From Ceratodon purpureus (Eukaryota; Streptophyta; Bryopsida; Pseudoditrichales; Ditrichaceae), in contig CM026426.1 of the NCBI GenBank assembly GCA_014871385.1, forward strand, positions 19,788,270-19,852,269: a stretch of DNA of 64,000 nt, written 5' to 3'. The notes below the pieces were generated by a model, which saw nothing but the letters and a program-made list of their open reading frames with translations, was not told the DNA's origin and made no database searches. The position numbers and the translations under genes were made by a program. The first letter of the stretch is position 1. Every line of letters begins with the position of its first letter. Shown in pieces: positions 1-27,790 of the stretch.

Positions 1-625
1 AACAGTAGATACAACCACTATCGATGCTAATACTAATACCAACACCACTTCAAGGCCAAGACCAAAAACCGTCAAAACTTACATCTACAAAATGTATAGA
101 TAACATACCCCGAAACGGATATTCTATAATACAAGGCCCAGACACGGTCGTAGGGCTCGCCGCGGCCTATTCCGGAGGGGAGAAACAAAAACGGCAGTAG
201 GGCCCCTTACGTGACTCGACAAACCATCGCACTTCCAAACCAGCACCGAAAAAAAAGGAAGCCAACGCGCACGAACTCACAACAACAGCAGCCCTGTCAA
301 TGCCAAAAAATGGGAGGGGACCGAGACCGAGCCGCCGTCGTAGGACAAGTCGGGACCTATCCCCTTTGCAGTGTGCTCCGCGAGAGAAAGGTGAACGGTT
401 ATAGGGACTCGACATAAAACCGACGCGCACGAACTCCCAACTGCAGATACAACCACTGTCGATGCCAACATATAAAACCAACACCACCTCCAGGCCATTT
501 CCAAAAACCGTGTATCGTACATCTACAACTTCGATAGAGTTTAGATACCGAAACGGAGATGTTCGGAGCGATGAGGAGACCGAGACCGAGCCGCGGTCGT
601 AGGACAAGACGGGACCTATCCCCGC
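1..625. repeat. Degenerate direct-repeat block
   Basis: Three sequence blocks recur here. Block A (core ACAACCACTATCGATGC and variants) lies near 10-130 and again near 445-565. Block B (core GACCGAGACCGAGCCG, followed by GTCGTAGGACAAG and GGGACCTATCCC) lies near 316-360 and 577-625, with a weaker copy near 143-180. Block C (core CGCGCACGAACTC) lies near 264-290 and 421-435. The order is A-B-C-B-C-A-B, so an A-B-C unit seems to have been partly duplicated twice. ORFs that cross this block on both strands reflect its base composition and the repeats; none looks like a conserved protein. Function is unknown; it could be a decayed satellite or the end of a mobile element left of the window. Confidence 0.6.
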
Positions 626-639
626 GGACGGAGCACGGA

Positions 640-930
640 GGAGGCGTTGGAGCAGAAACCCACTCGGGGAGGGAAATGTGGTTTGTTTCCGAAACCTCGC
701 ACTCGCGTCTCGAAACCACATCGCCATCGCCACTCTCGCAGCTCTCGCACCTCGCCATCGCCCGATCTACCGCCATCCCCCACTCCCCTGCCCTGCTCCC
801 CCGCCGGAGCTTCACCCCCAGGTCTGTCACCCCGCATTCCCCCCCTCTCCCTCCCCTCCGCATTCCCTCGTGCGCCTCGTGAGAGCTCCTGGACTCCAAT
901 CTAGGGTTGCGCATTCGCGTTTTGCCGGTA
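640..930 (+). promoter_or_regulatory. Putative promoter/5' leader of the BEACH gene
   Basis: This stretch is C/T-rich on the plus strand (CCCTCTCCCTCCCCTCC near 840-857), like the pyrimidine patches of plant core promoters and leaders. It is followed by TCTAGGGTTGCG near 900 and a good splice donor, TTTGCCG/GTAATG, at about 927/928. I infer that transcription of the BEACH gene starts in roughly 700-900 and that a non-coding first exon ends at 927. No TATA box is convincing. Transcript 5' ends would settle this; the placement is inference. Confidence 0.35.
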
Positions 931-2510
931 ATGTGGCCTCTGGCGTGGTACTGTTGAGGTTTTTCTTTTTCTGCTTCGGGTGTGGTGGAGGTTGTGGATG
1001 TTGTGGATTTGATGGATGAGCTGGTTTGGTTTAGTTTTGTGGGATGTGTTGGTGTTGGTGGCGATCGTGGCTGAGTGGTTGCTAGGTTTTGCTAGGTTTT
1101 GCTAGGTTTTGCTAGTTTTTGCTAGGTTTTGGTGGCGTTCGGGGTGGTTGATCGTGGATTTGGGATTGGAGGGGGGCGGTGGGTGTAGTGGTTTTTGGAC
1201 TGGGGAGATTGTGGTATGGATTTGGGGAATGCGGGGGTAGGGGGTGGTGGAGCGTGGTGTGGCAATGCGGGGGTTCGTGGTCGGGTGGGAGGTTTTGGTG
1301 ATGGATGCGGCTATGTAGGTTGGTTTGGCGTTGTTTATTTTTCTTTTGTTTTTATTGCGGGGTGGAAGTGGATTTAATTTTTAATTTTTTTTTTGTTTTT
1401 TTCCCCGCGCAGGAGGGGTGTGTAGCTAGAAATGCGGGGTTGTGCTGGGAATGTGAGCTTGCGGCGGAGTGAGGGGGAGGTTTGGTGTTAGATTTGAGCG
1501 TCAGTTGTGGCCGCAGCTCGGTTTGTTGCAATTTGGATCATCGTGGGGGTACGGGAGGGAGAATGAGAGAGCGATCGTGAGCGTGGCGGTGAGATTATTG
1601 GTGGAGATTTTGGGATGAGGGGTGCTAGTGTTTGATCCGGTGGTCTTAGTCGTCATTCTGCCTGTGGTGGGGGGTTTTTGAGCTTGGTTACACGCAATGC
1701 GTACTATGTAGTGTTGATATTTCTATCGTGCTCGTTCGAAACCACCCTCGCGATGTCTCAAAATAGTGCATTTCATTTGCAGCGTTTGTTTTTCTGGATT
1801 CAGCAAACATCTAGAAGCAGACTTAGTCTTGGTTAGTCTGTGAATGGTGTCATAGTGCCTTGTTCACGGATACGCGGCGTTTCCAGTGGGAGTTAGAAAT
1901 GCGACTGTTACTCGCTCTGGGCAGAGTGCTGTGCTTTTGTTTAAGACAAGCCCTCGCGGTGAAGAATTTTCAGAAGTCTTCAGGAGAGCTAGGTTTTAGT
2001 GCAGAAATCGAGACGGTTTTCTAATGCAGTCAAATTCAACTCTTGATGTTCTCCAAGATTCTGATATCATCCCATCGACCTGCCTCGTCTACTCAGCAAT
2101 TCTTGTTTAGTGAGAAGTAGTTTGTAGAGCTCCAGAGTATCTGAAGTTTTTTCTTCTTAATGAATGCAGGCAGGAATCTGGTGCGAAGTACAGCTAACAT
2201 TTTGAAGGAACAAGTGACGGCTGCTGAACCGCTACCATGAAGCTTACATGAGTGGCTATGTTGTGAAAGCGGTACCAATATGATCCTTGTAGACCATAGT
2301 TATGGTAGGGTTTCGGGTTATTTTTCTGGCGAATTCGGATATTCCTGTCTGTGGTCCAAGAGTGAGAAACCTTGTTGAAGACAGTTAGTATTGGGGTGGT
2401 GTGCACTAGTAGGTTGTTTGGCAGAAGATCAACGAGGGTGTCGTCATGATATCGTCAGGGTGCTGTTCTTGATAATCTAGCATGGAACAGATGTCAAGTA
2501 GGTGGACACC
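931..2510 (+). other. Probable 5'-leader intron(s), G/T-rich
   Basis: No coding exon is visible here. From about 930 to 1700 the plus strand is strongly G and T rich and poor in C, the reverse of the C-rich block just upstream. From about 1700 to 2510 composition becomes mixed. The first convincing start codon of the BEACH gene is at 2511, so this interval is best read as non-coding leader exon(s) and a long leader intron. Exact acceptor sites were not resolved. Confidence 0.4.
1081..1130 (+). repeat. 10-bp tandem repeat (GCTAGGTTTT)x5
   Basis: Five contiguous 10-base units, GCTAGGTTTT, fill exactly 50 bases. The fourth unit differs by one base (GCTAGTTTTT). It lies in the presumed leader intron. 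The unit resembles but does not equal the plant telomere unit TTTAGGG. Confidence 0.9.
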
Positions 2511-20300
<17,790 letters not shown>

Positions 20301-21612
20301 ATTGTTTTAAGGGGACCTAGTTAGAATTCTCCCCCCTTAACCATTTCTATGTACAATTCTATTTCCAAAGTTTCCCCTCTTTGGGGTCAAAGTTCCCTCA
20401 TATCTGTGTGAAGTGCTTGTTCAAAGCTTGGGACGGACGCATGTTTTGGCTGTATCGTCTATAATTAGCTCTATTTCTGAACGAGTGTCCCATTTCTGAT
20501 GCCCTTGTTACAAGGATTCATTTCTCGTAAAATATCAGCAATCTGCTCCGTCATATGTTCTCCTAACTGCTTTTTTGTACATCCTTCTTAATTCTAGCAG
20601 TAGTCATTGACAATTTTTGTCAACTCTTCTCTTTGCTGAGTCTGCTCTTCTATCAAGCCTCCTTCGAATTTAAGCTTATACCGCTGACAGCATATACAGT
20701 ACAGTACTGTACTGCTGCCTGAAGACAACTCGATGAGATGCAGCAACTTGGAAGCCGGTTAGTTTGCTCCCTGTCAACCATGAAAGATAGTTCGTACAGT
20801 ACTTCCCTCCATGCTAGCATAGACAAAGTAACATACTCTCCGCTAAGGGGAGGAAATTTCGACTGGTACATCAGTTGTCCATACTCCGTCCGTTTAAATT
20901 TGTACTTGAGCGAATCAATAGTGAATGACTCATCAACAGGGTCTCATGCCAGTCTCCTTCCTCAATGCAAAACAGAGTATTGACATCAGACTCCTAACAA
21001 TTGAAGCAATTTTGCATCCCAGAAACAGAGCACCAAAACTCGACCACCAAGACGACAACAAGACAACTGAAATTCTAGAGAAAACCTTCACTCCGAAAAC
21101 AGAGCACGGCCATCGTATTCGTCAAGTAGGCTCAGGCAATTTTACAACTTAGAATGGGTTTGGTGACGTTAATTACATATGGCTGCGCCGAAGTTGCGAA
21201 CCGGCAGACTCGACTCCTACACAATTCTCCGGAGAATTAACCTTTTTGGATTCCCGGGACCAGTAACACCTCTAATTATTCTCAACTAACTCTACATCTC
21301 CTCTACAATTACATTACATGTACAAGAATTTCACCTCCTCATCTCCTGTTACGCACCCTCTGTTCCTCATTTCATCTCATTTCATTTCAACTCATCAACA
21401 CTCGATGCAACGCAATCTTCACATGAAACCATTTCCATACCACCACCGCAATATAATATACCACCATACTAACATGTCCTCTTTTTTCACCTCTTCGGGC
21501 ATTTGTATAGTTCCATAATCCGTGTCTGTGTGCAACTGTTCGGGAAAATATTCATGATCTCCTACAAATTCCTGCACGAAACAAAATTGAAGAGCAAACT
21601 CGAATCTGATCA
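20301..21612. other. Convergent intergenic region/3' UTRs
   Basis: This interval lies between the stops of the BEACH gene (+) and the ERF gene (-) and should hold both 3' UTRs. No credible coding region was found. Short ORFs at 20738-21152 and 21318-21518 have no domain-like content. No clear polyadenylation signal could be assigned. Confidence 0.6.
20697..20714. repeat. 18-bp perfect palindrome
   Basis: The sequence CAGTACAGTACTGTACTG equals its own reverse complement. It lies about 400 bp after the BEACH stop codon. It could form a cruciform or bind a dimeric factor; nothing else supports a function. Confidence 0.85.
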
Positions 21613-23067
21613 TCAGAAAAATCCCACCGGGACAGGATGCTGCCACTGGTCGCCGCGGCAGCTGCGCTTCACAGACTCCTCCCAAAGCTCGGACCGCGAC
21701 CTGGATCGCTTCATCCCGCCTCGGAAACTGTTTTGGAACCCGTCTAGCAGCGGACTCTGCCTCCCGATGGCGTCGTGATACGACTCCATGGCCGCCGGGG
21801 CTGAAAAAGCGAACCCATGGGCACTAGGAATCTGGCTCGCGTAGTCGTCGTAGTAGCTCGGCACTGCGGCAATGCGCTGCCGCGCGCTCAGTAACTGCGC
21901 CATCTGCATTAGCGGCGACAGGGGCGAGTTCGACGCCTCCTGCAGACGCTGGAGCCATAGCGCGGTCCGGAACTGCATCTCTGAGGAGAGATGGGTGGAA
22001 TGAGTGTGAGGGAGCGGGTGCTGGTGGTGATGCGATCGCTCGGACGTGGAGGGCGTGGGTAGGATCTTCGGCGGGCGAGGTGAGGATGAGTCCGTGGGAA
22101 GGTGATCAGAGTCGTTGTTTTTGGCTGCGAGAGTGGCGGCGTAGAGGTTCGCCTTGAGGGGGAAGTTCAGGAGCGCCTTGCAGCCCCGCATCTCGAACGC
22201 CGCTTGGTCGTATGCGCAGGCCGCGTCGTAGGCCGTGTCGTAAGTTCCTAGCCAGATGCGGGCGCCGTTCTGCGCCGAGTCTCGGATCTCCGCTGCGAAT
22301 TTCCCCCAAGGGCGCCGCCTCACGCCTCTGAAGTTCAGCGACCGGAGTGGTTTCTGTACTCCGACGGATCGGGGGACGTCTGAGTTCGGTACTACTGGTG
22401 CCTTGTGAGAGTGGCTAGACTTGTGATGAGTTGCGCTCGTTTCCTGTGATTCCACCACCTCGGAGGAAGATGGGACGTCCGCCAACTCTTGCTGCTGGGT
22501 CTCTGCAAGGCCATCGGCGCTGTACTCGTGCAACACGCTCCGCAGAAACTCTGTCTCCTCTTTCTCGTTCGTCGACGACGAGAGGCTAGTCGCGTTGTCC
22601 GAGAACGTGCTCCCGCTCGCGGCTGGCTTCGACGACTGGCCCGACACTGGCGCCCACTTCGGCAGCGTCAGGTTGGGTAACAGCCTCCCAGTACGGTTAC
22701 TGATCACGGGTTGGCCCCGATTCTGCTGCTGCGACATGCGGCTGTCGCGGCGGTCTTCTTCTACTTCATCTGTTGCGTATATTCCACTGATCTGCGACGT
22801 CGCCCAGATGGGGTGGACATGATCTCTCGCGGCGCTAGCTTTCGGGGACACCATCGGCGACATCATCGGCGACACCAGGTTCTTAAAAAATGCTTCAGTG
22901 CTGAACGTGTCCCCGTACCCCCCGTTCCAGTGCGTGGGCGGCAGGAAATGCTCCTCCGGCAGGCAATTATCATCGTCCTCCAGCAAGTAATGACGAAACT
23001 CCTCGATCATATCCCCCCGCTGCACAGTCGTCGGTGGATTAAGGTTGCAATACGGCAATACTGCCAT
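21613..23067 (-). CDS. AP2/ERF-domain transcription factor (ERF subfamily)
   Basis: An intronless 484-residue protein starting [10 protein letters not shown]. It has a single AP2/ERF DNA-binding domain at about residues 246-302, with [38 protein letters not shown] and [11 protein letters not shown] visible. The Ala and Asp positions that define the ERF (GCC-box) rather than DREB subfamily appear present ([15 protein letters not shown]). A single domain excludes AP2-like double-domain proteins. The rest is low complexity: an acidic N-terminus ([13 protein letters not shown]), Ser/Thr-rich linkers, a His-rich tract after the domain, and a basic C-terminal [18 protein letters not shown] that may be a nuclear signal. 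Lack of introns fits ERF groups VIII/IX. Probable role: nuclear regulator of hormone, stress or developmental genes. The exact orthologue is not recognised. Confidence 0.93.
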   Translation of the reverse strand: MAVLPYCNLNPPTTVQRGDMIEEFRHYLLEDDDNCLPEEHFLPPTHWNGGYGDTFSTEAFFKNLVSPMMSPMVSPKASAARDHVHPIWATSQISGIYATDEVEEDRRDSRMSQQQNRGQPVISNRTGRLLPNLTLPKWAPVSGQSSKPAASGSTFSDNATSLSSSTNEKEETEFLRSVLHEYSADGLAETQQQELADVPSSSEVVESQETSATHHKSSHSHKAPVVPNSDVPRSVGVQKPLRSLNFRGVRRRPWGKFAAEIRDSAQNGARIWLGTYDTAYDAACAYDQAAFEMRGCKALLNFPLKANLYAATLAAKNNDSDHLPTDSSSPRPPKILPTPSTSERSHHHQHPLPHTHSTHLSSEMQFRTALWLQRLQEASNSPLSPLMQMAQLLSARQRIAAVPSYYDDYASQIPSAHGFAFSAPAAMESYHDAIGRQSPLLDGFQNSFRGGMKRSRSRSELWEESVKRSCRGDQWQHPVPVGFF

Positions 23068-23681
23068 GATCGACGATCACCAGCAGTTCCTCACAGCTCC
23101 ACTTCCAAATTATATCCAAAAAAACACACCTCTAAGTCCACAAACTCCCGGCCTCTCGATCGATCCACTAGGCCATAAGTACTAATATATTTCCTCCGCC
23201 TCGTCGACGTCGATCACACGACCAGACCACCACCTAATTTTCGTATAATTCGCAGACGTAGTACTCTGAGTAGTACACCTCGTGCATGCACCGAATGTCG
23301 AACGATATTGTCAACTTAGCCCCTTGCAGAGACCTGGAGACGTCGTCGCGTACTTGCAGAAGATGGTGAAGGTGTCATTGCTGAAGGCCATATATGAGCA
23401 TCGATCGTCGATAAATGACCCTTTTTTTGACCAGTTGGTGGTGTGGCAATGATCGCTGATCGATCGATGGTCCATCGTCGACCAGTCACGTCTACGTCTA
23501 CGAGGAAACCGAGAAAGGACTCTCGGAAAGTAGTCATGCACTGTCAACGGGGCCCACGGCGCACAGCTTATACCGGATTCCGTCTGAATTCAACGCTACC
23601 ATCGTGGACAATTTTTTATCCCTCATTTCCGCCGGAGTTTCTTTCTCTTTTCCCATCCCCTCCCACGCCATCGTCACTCCC

Positions 23682-23712
<31 letters not shown>
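23068..23712 (-). promoter_or_regulatory. Upstream region of the ERF gene
   Basis: This is the presumed 5' UTR and promoter of the ERF gene. It contains clustered GATCGATC and CGTCGAC-type self-complementary words (23205-23215 and 23450-23490) and ends in a 30-C run. No TATA box or known regulatory element can be assigned with confidence. Short minus-strand ORFs near 23311-23547 could be upstream ORFs but look non-conserved. Confidence 0.35.
23683..23712. repeat. Poly(C)30 / poly(G) tract
   Basis: An uninterrupted run of 30 C on the plus strand (30 G on the ERF sense strand) lies about 615-645 bp before the ERF start codon. Such a run could form G-quadruplex or i-motif structures and is prone to length error in sequencing. 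Confidence 0.95.
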
Positions 23713-25642
23713 ACTTTTCCAAACCACGACATCACTCATAACATTCACACCTCTACAAATTTATCCCATCCTGCAGTACCACGCGGAACAGAATCACCTC
23801 CACCAATTCGCATCTGCTCCAGATTCCTCAAGATTCATGAACAACAATAATTAACAACCTCCTCCTCTAAACCGAACACCCAAACTCCTTTCACGATGCA
23901 ATAAATTCCGTTCATTTGCTAAAATAAAATAAAAAACTCCTTTCACGAAAATCAACACCTTGCTATTGACCCCCGAATTGCGCCTGCAACTTATAAATTG
24001 AATAACAATAAACTGTTATAATTTATTTCCACTGATTGAACACCTCAGAAACGTAACTTCCTAATTGTCTTCAACAGCATTGAAAGTGATGCAAGTCAAC
24101 TAATATTTATGTCTACTCCTACCTTTTAAGTGCCCATGTCAACCACATTAATTGCTTTCGATCTCATCAGCGCTTGCTTCCCCCAAGTGATCCAACCCTG
24201 CTAGTACCACTTCGAAGGTGGACATAATAAACAAACGTTATATTTTTGGTGACTTCAGGTTACTTGTGATTCTTTCCACCCTGGACTTTTGTCCGAAGAG
24301 GGTCTGTACTCTATTTTCCTGCAATGAATCTCCTTTTGTTGCTTCAAAAAAAAAAAAAAAAAAAAAAAAAACGTTATTTATTAAAATATGCCAACACAAG
24401 TTACATATTATTATTGAAATATTATACCAGTTCACATGAGTACTGTTATTGTGCTACAGTGATCATCTGCCGCTTTGTCGCCGTGGTGCTTTAAGCTGTT
24501 GACGTGAGCGGAAATTGAGTTGACGAGTGGACCGATCCGAGACTTTATTTTCTTCTTTAATCATCATACCCTCCCACTTTGGCAACGCCGCTAACATCAC
24601 TCACATCTTCTCTCGGAATCTCCTCCTGCTTTTGCATTTTTAAATATTTTTTAGATAAATTTTTTTTTAAACAAATGAAACCTTGCTACTGCTTCTTCTT
24701 TTTTTTCTTTTCTTTTTTAAATTTTTTTTTTTAATTTGTAGGAAACAAATGAACTTTGCTTGTGCTTTTAGAAGGGATTTATTTATTGGCAAATTTTTGC
24801 CTTAATTCTACCTCATTTTGGATGAGGCTACTTATACACTAGAAAAAATGGGCAAAAAAGTGGATGGAATCGTCAAAGTCCTAGTAAAAGGATAATCAAA
24901 ATTGTCATTATTTGGATGCAAATACCTTATAAATAGATCTTTTAAATTCTTAATTCAAGAAATGAATAACTTTAAGTTCGACTTTCATTTACAATTGATG
25001 AAGTTTCATGGAATGTTTGTTATTTTAGTGGACTTCATGTAATCACTCTTAATATTTATTTATTTATTAATTTTTAGTTCATATAGTCAATTTCAAGATA
25101 CTTCATTCTTCATCTAGTTTTATTTCATGGTTTTCCAGCAAATAGGCAACATAATATATTTTATTATCCGACATGTTTATTTGGAATGATTTTTTACCGA
25201 AGCTGCCCGTAAGGTACGGTATTTCATTGACCTGCTTCTGTTTTTAGAGTTCCATTGGCTCCAGGATCCATCCTTCCTCTTTCCATTTGGATGGGGAGTG
25301 TACAATTGTCTCTTTGGTTTATTGTTTTAGTCAAAGCTGAAGCTGGAGAAACAGGGCATGAATGCATGGGAATTGACATGTGGGGTGGCCGCACACACGT
25401 TTGCCACAAATTACAATACTCCCCTCGTTTTCCTTTTAAAAAACAACTCCCCTGTTTTTCCTTTAAAAAAACAGCTCCTGCTCATCAACCTGTCTGTGGA
25501 CTTCCACCTTCATGCAGCAGATGTTCACACTGGTGGAGAACAAACTATCATGCATGCAACAAGATGTAGGTTCAAAGCTTCATGCTAAATCCATGCTTCC
25601 CGAATTTGGAGATGACCAAAATATAAACACAGTAATGCCATA
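23713..25642. other. AT-rich intergenic DNA
   Basis: No supported gene was found. Short open frames near 25224-25588 are not protein-like. A 26-A homopolymer lies at 24346-24371 and other T/A-rich tracts at 24640-24745. Confidence 0.55.
24346..24371. repeat. Poly(A)26 tract
   Basis: Twenty-six consecutive A residues on the plus strand. No target-site duplication was found around it, so it is called a simple repeat rather than a retroposed tail. Confidence 0.9.
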
Positions 25643-25764
25643 TTCATTAAAAATTGGTCAATCTTGGTTATATTGGCCGCTTAATTAGTGCGATTTCAGT
25701 TCATTTTCTCTTGTGATATGAATAGTGTGGTGGCCAATATAAACAAGATTGCCAATTTAATGAA
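25643..25764. mobile_element. Small inverted-repeat element (MITE-like), copy 1
   Basis: The left end TTCATTAAAAATTGGTCAAT is matched by the inverted right end (reverse complement TTCATTAAATTGGCAATCTT), and the similarity extends through TATATTGGCC over about 35 bases. The whole unit is 122 bp and non-coding. The right half (GATTTCAGTTCATTTTCTC, then GTGTGGTGGCCAATATAAAC) recurs in copy 2. No clear target-site duplication was seen, so the superfamily is unassigned. Confidence 0.65.
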
Positions 25765-25844
25765 CTTGACTATCAAAATACAGAGTTATAATATAGAGTG
25801 AACAGGGTGAGTGACTATTGGATGATCATGCTTCCAACACTACA

Positions 25845-26235
25845 TTCATTAAATTGGTCAATCTTTGATTATGTTGGCTGCTCAAATAAAGTGCGTTCAT
25901 AGCAAGTTTATTCATAAATAGTTCTTAAAAGAATGGAAATTTTAAGGATGGAAGAATGAAAATATGAGAAATTGTTTTATGAGATAAAATTCTATTTTCA
26001 GTCCATCTAAGAGTATTTATAATCATTTATTTGATTTTATTTTTATTTTTTTTTATTTTTTTGGGAAAACAAACTATGATTTTTCCAAAATAAATAAATA
26101 TTTGTTCAAGGATAAAAGAACGTGCTAAAAATACAAACTTGCTATCGACATATGGTAGTGTGATTTCAGTTCATTTAATCTCTTTATTTGATTAGTGTGG
26201 TGGCCAATATAAACAATATTGGCCAATTTAATGAA
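25845..26235. mobile_element. MITE-like element, copy 2, with internal insertion
   Basis: The ends match copy 1: TTCATTAAATTGGTCAATCT on the left and CAATATTGGCCAATTTAATG on the right. Left and right halves align with copy 1 but are separated by about 250-260 extra bases. The simplest reading is that another small element (25899-26145) inserted into a copy of the same family. Confidence 0.6.
25899..26145. mobile_element. Candidate nested small inverted-repeat element
   Basis: ATAGCAAGTTT at 25899-25909 is the exact reverse complement of AAACTTGCTAT at 26135-26145. This 247-bp AT-rich segment is missing from the otherwise similar element at 25643-25764. Inverted ends plus absence from the sister copy support a nested insertion. 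No target-site duplication is obvious. Confidence 0.45.
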
Positions 26236-26906
26236 CATGGCAATTTTTATTCCTTTGCAATCGTGGGTTATGCAGCTGATGAATATCCTCGGAGAATGAA
26301 AATCTCTTGGAAACCACTCCCAGATGCCTTTCTATTATAGGGAAAAGTTAGCATGCGTGCGGCGAGCGGTGAGCGGAGAGCGGAGAGCAGAGATGGGAGA
26401 GCAGAGATTTGACATTTTACCAAGTTTTTAGGAAAAGAAATGCACCCTATAACCGTGGAGCAGTACTGAAATTAGGGTTCTATTTTTGATAATGGGATAA
26501 AAAAAGATATTTAATTCCGTGGTATAATTATTTAAAACCAATTTATTTCACATTCACTTTTGAACTACATTTATATAGAGAAATAAAATTAGGGCTGACG
26601 TCGTGATGATGTCATGTTCATAGCTAATAAGTGAGAATATTTAAATTAAATGAGGTCCAGGTCTTCTTTGCTTCTGGTACAGTGAAAGGAATTTTGCATA
26701 GCAGTTAATATACCTTTGAAAACTTCTTGGAATATCTAAAAACAGGTGTACAATTATGAGCCTTATAATGAGTCCAAAATTATATACCTCCTAGATAATT
26801 TCATCGTCTTCGGATAAGATCTAGTGTATCTTTTTAAGTCAATTATTATTCCATATAAACGTAGGTGGGTTGAGTTCAACTTATTACAATTAGCAATTGG
26901 TTGAAC
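26236..26906. other. AT-rich intergenic DNA
   Basis: No coding region, RNA gene or clear repeat was identified. A short purine-rich run of GAGCGGAGAGCGG-type repeats lies near 26368-26400. Confidence 0.5.
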
Positions 26907-27306
26907 CATTAGGAGAAAAATCAGGTCACAAAAAGGCCGTGTAAGCGGCACGTGAGAGAAAAAAACGGGCGCTGCCCGCGTACTTTTTGACATGGCATGT
27001 GAGGTGCCACCGTGGTGCCAGCAACCGCCACGGGGGCTCGAACCAATGACCTCCGAGGGAGGCGTGTGGAGGGCACATCTACAGTGTCGGGCTGACACAA
27101 CCTGCCCACTTGGGACCAAAGCCCGAGCCGAGGCATTCATGTCTCACCTAATATTCCGAGGACCTTTGTTGTGAGTGCGCCACGCAGTTCTGTGCGGGCA
27201 GCAACTCTGGCATCCGCTGCCAGCGGCAGAGGTGCCCAAAGTAGGGAGTTCACCTAGAAAGGGCAGGCTTACACGGCCTTATTTTGAGCTCATTTTTCTC
27301 CTAATG
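26907..27306. mobile_element. 400-bp non-autonomous element with 40-bp TIRs
   Basis: The terminal inverted repeats at 26907-26946 and 27267-27306 match at 36 of 40 positions; both begin CATTAGGAGAAAAAT and end GGCCGTGTAAGC. The interior is GC-richer than the flanks and has no convincing protein. On the minus strand it contains GGTTCGAGCCCC near 27030-27041 (reverse-complement coordinates), a match to the RNA polymerase III B box, with a weak A-box-like stretch about 70 bases before it. No target-site duplication of 2-10 bp was found, so the superfamily is open. The nearly matching ends suggest a fairly recent element or a retained foldback. Confidence 0.7.
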
Positions 27307-27421
27307 TGAGTGTTGCTTATGGTAGACATAGTTTTGAGAGTATGAGCAATTCCCTTGAAGTCATAGCTTGTGAAACAATTCTTCAGGATTTGCTACAAAG
27401 GATGGCAGATGGACCTAACCC

Positions 27422-27790
27422 TTGGGAGTCAGTGGGCTCTACTACAACATAGTGTTGGTCTCCTCCACCGGTAATTACATTCAAGATGTTGAGAATGTTC
27501 GCGCTGTTTCGAAGCTTTGGAGACGGGAGAATGACAGCAGTACAGAATACGCTTGCCTCCGACTTGCTAAGTGGGATTATGATTCATACACGGGAGGGCA
27601 GTGGACTTCCAGGGATGAGTTTCAAGCGGTGCGCTTCAATGTGAACTGGAACATTTTTAAGAATTCTTGGTCATTAGCAAATTCAATTGGAAATGACAGG
27701 CTAGAAACAACGTCACTTGGTGAACCTAGTTGTAGTGAGTTAGAGCACTTGAGGACATTGTTAAGTAGCAATGGTAACCAATCTCTGTAG
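27422..27790 (+). CDS. Orphan ORF, 122 residues
   Basis: An open frame just right of the 400-bp inverted-repeat element. Its central part, with RAVSKLWRRENDSSTEYACL and LAKWDYDSYTGGQWTSRDEF, has a balanced, protein-like composition rich in Trp and Tyr. I do not recognise a family. The N-terminus (GVSGLYYNIVLVSS) is less convincing, and an open frame upstream (LLQRMADGPNPWES) suggests an exon border or decay. It may be an exon or relic of a gene whose other parts are not recognisable. Confidence 0.3.
   Translation: MGVSGLYYNIVLVSSTGNYIQDVENVRAVSKLWRRENDSSTEYACLRLAKWDYDSYTGGQWTSRDEFQAVRFNVNWNIFKNSWSLANSIGNDRLETTSLGEPSCSELEHLRTLLSSNGNQSL

Noticed and set aside
167-914. Overlapping long frames on both strands (188, 171, 107 residues)
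   Set aside because: They run through the direct-repeat block and the C-rich leader, are Arg/Ser/Pro-rich and share no conserved protein pattern; several strands are open at once, as expected from GC-rich repeats.
24346-24371. Poly(A) run as the tail of a retroposed gene or LINE
   Set aside because: No coding or retroelement sequence precedes it and no flanking duplication was found.
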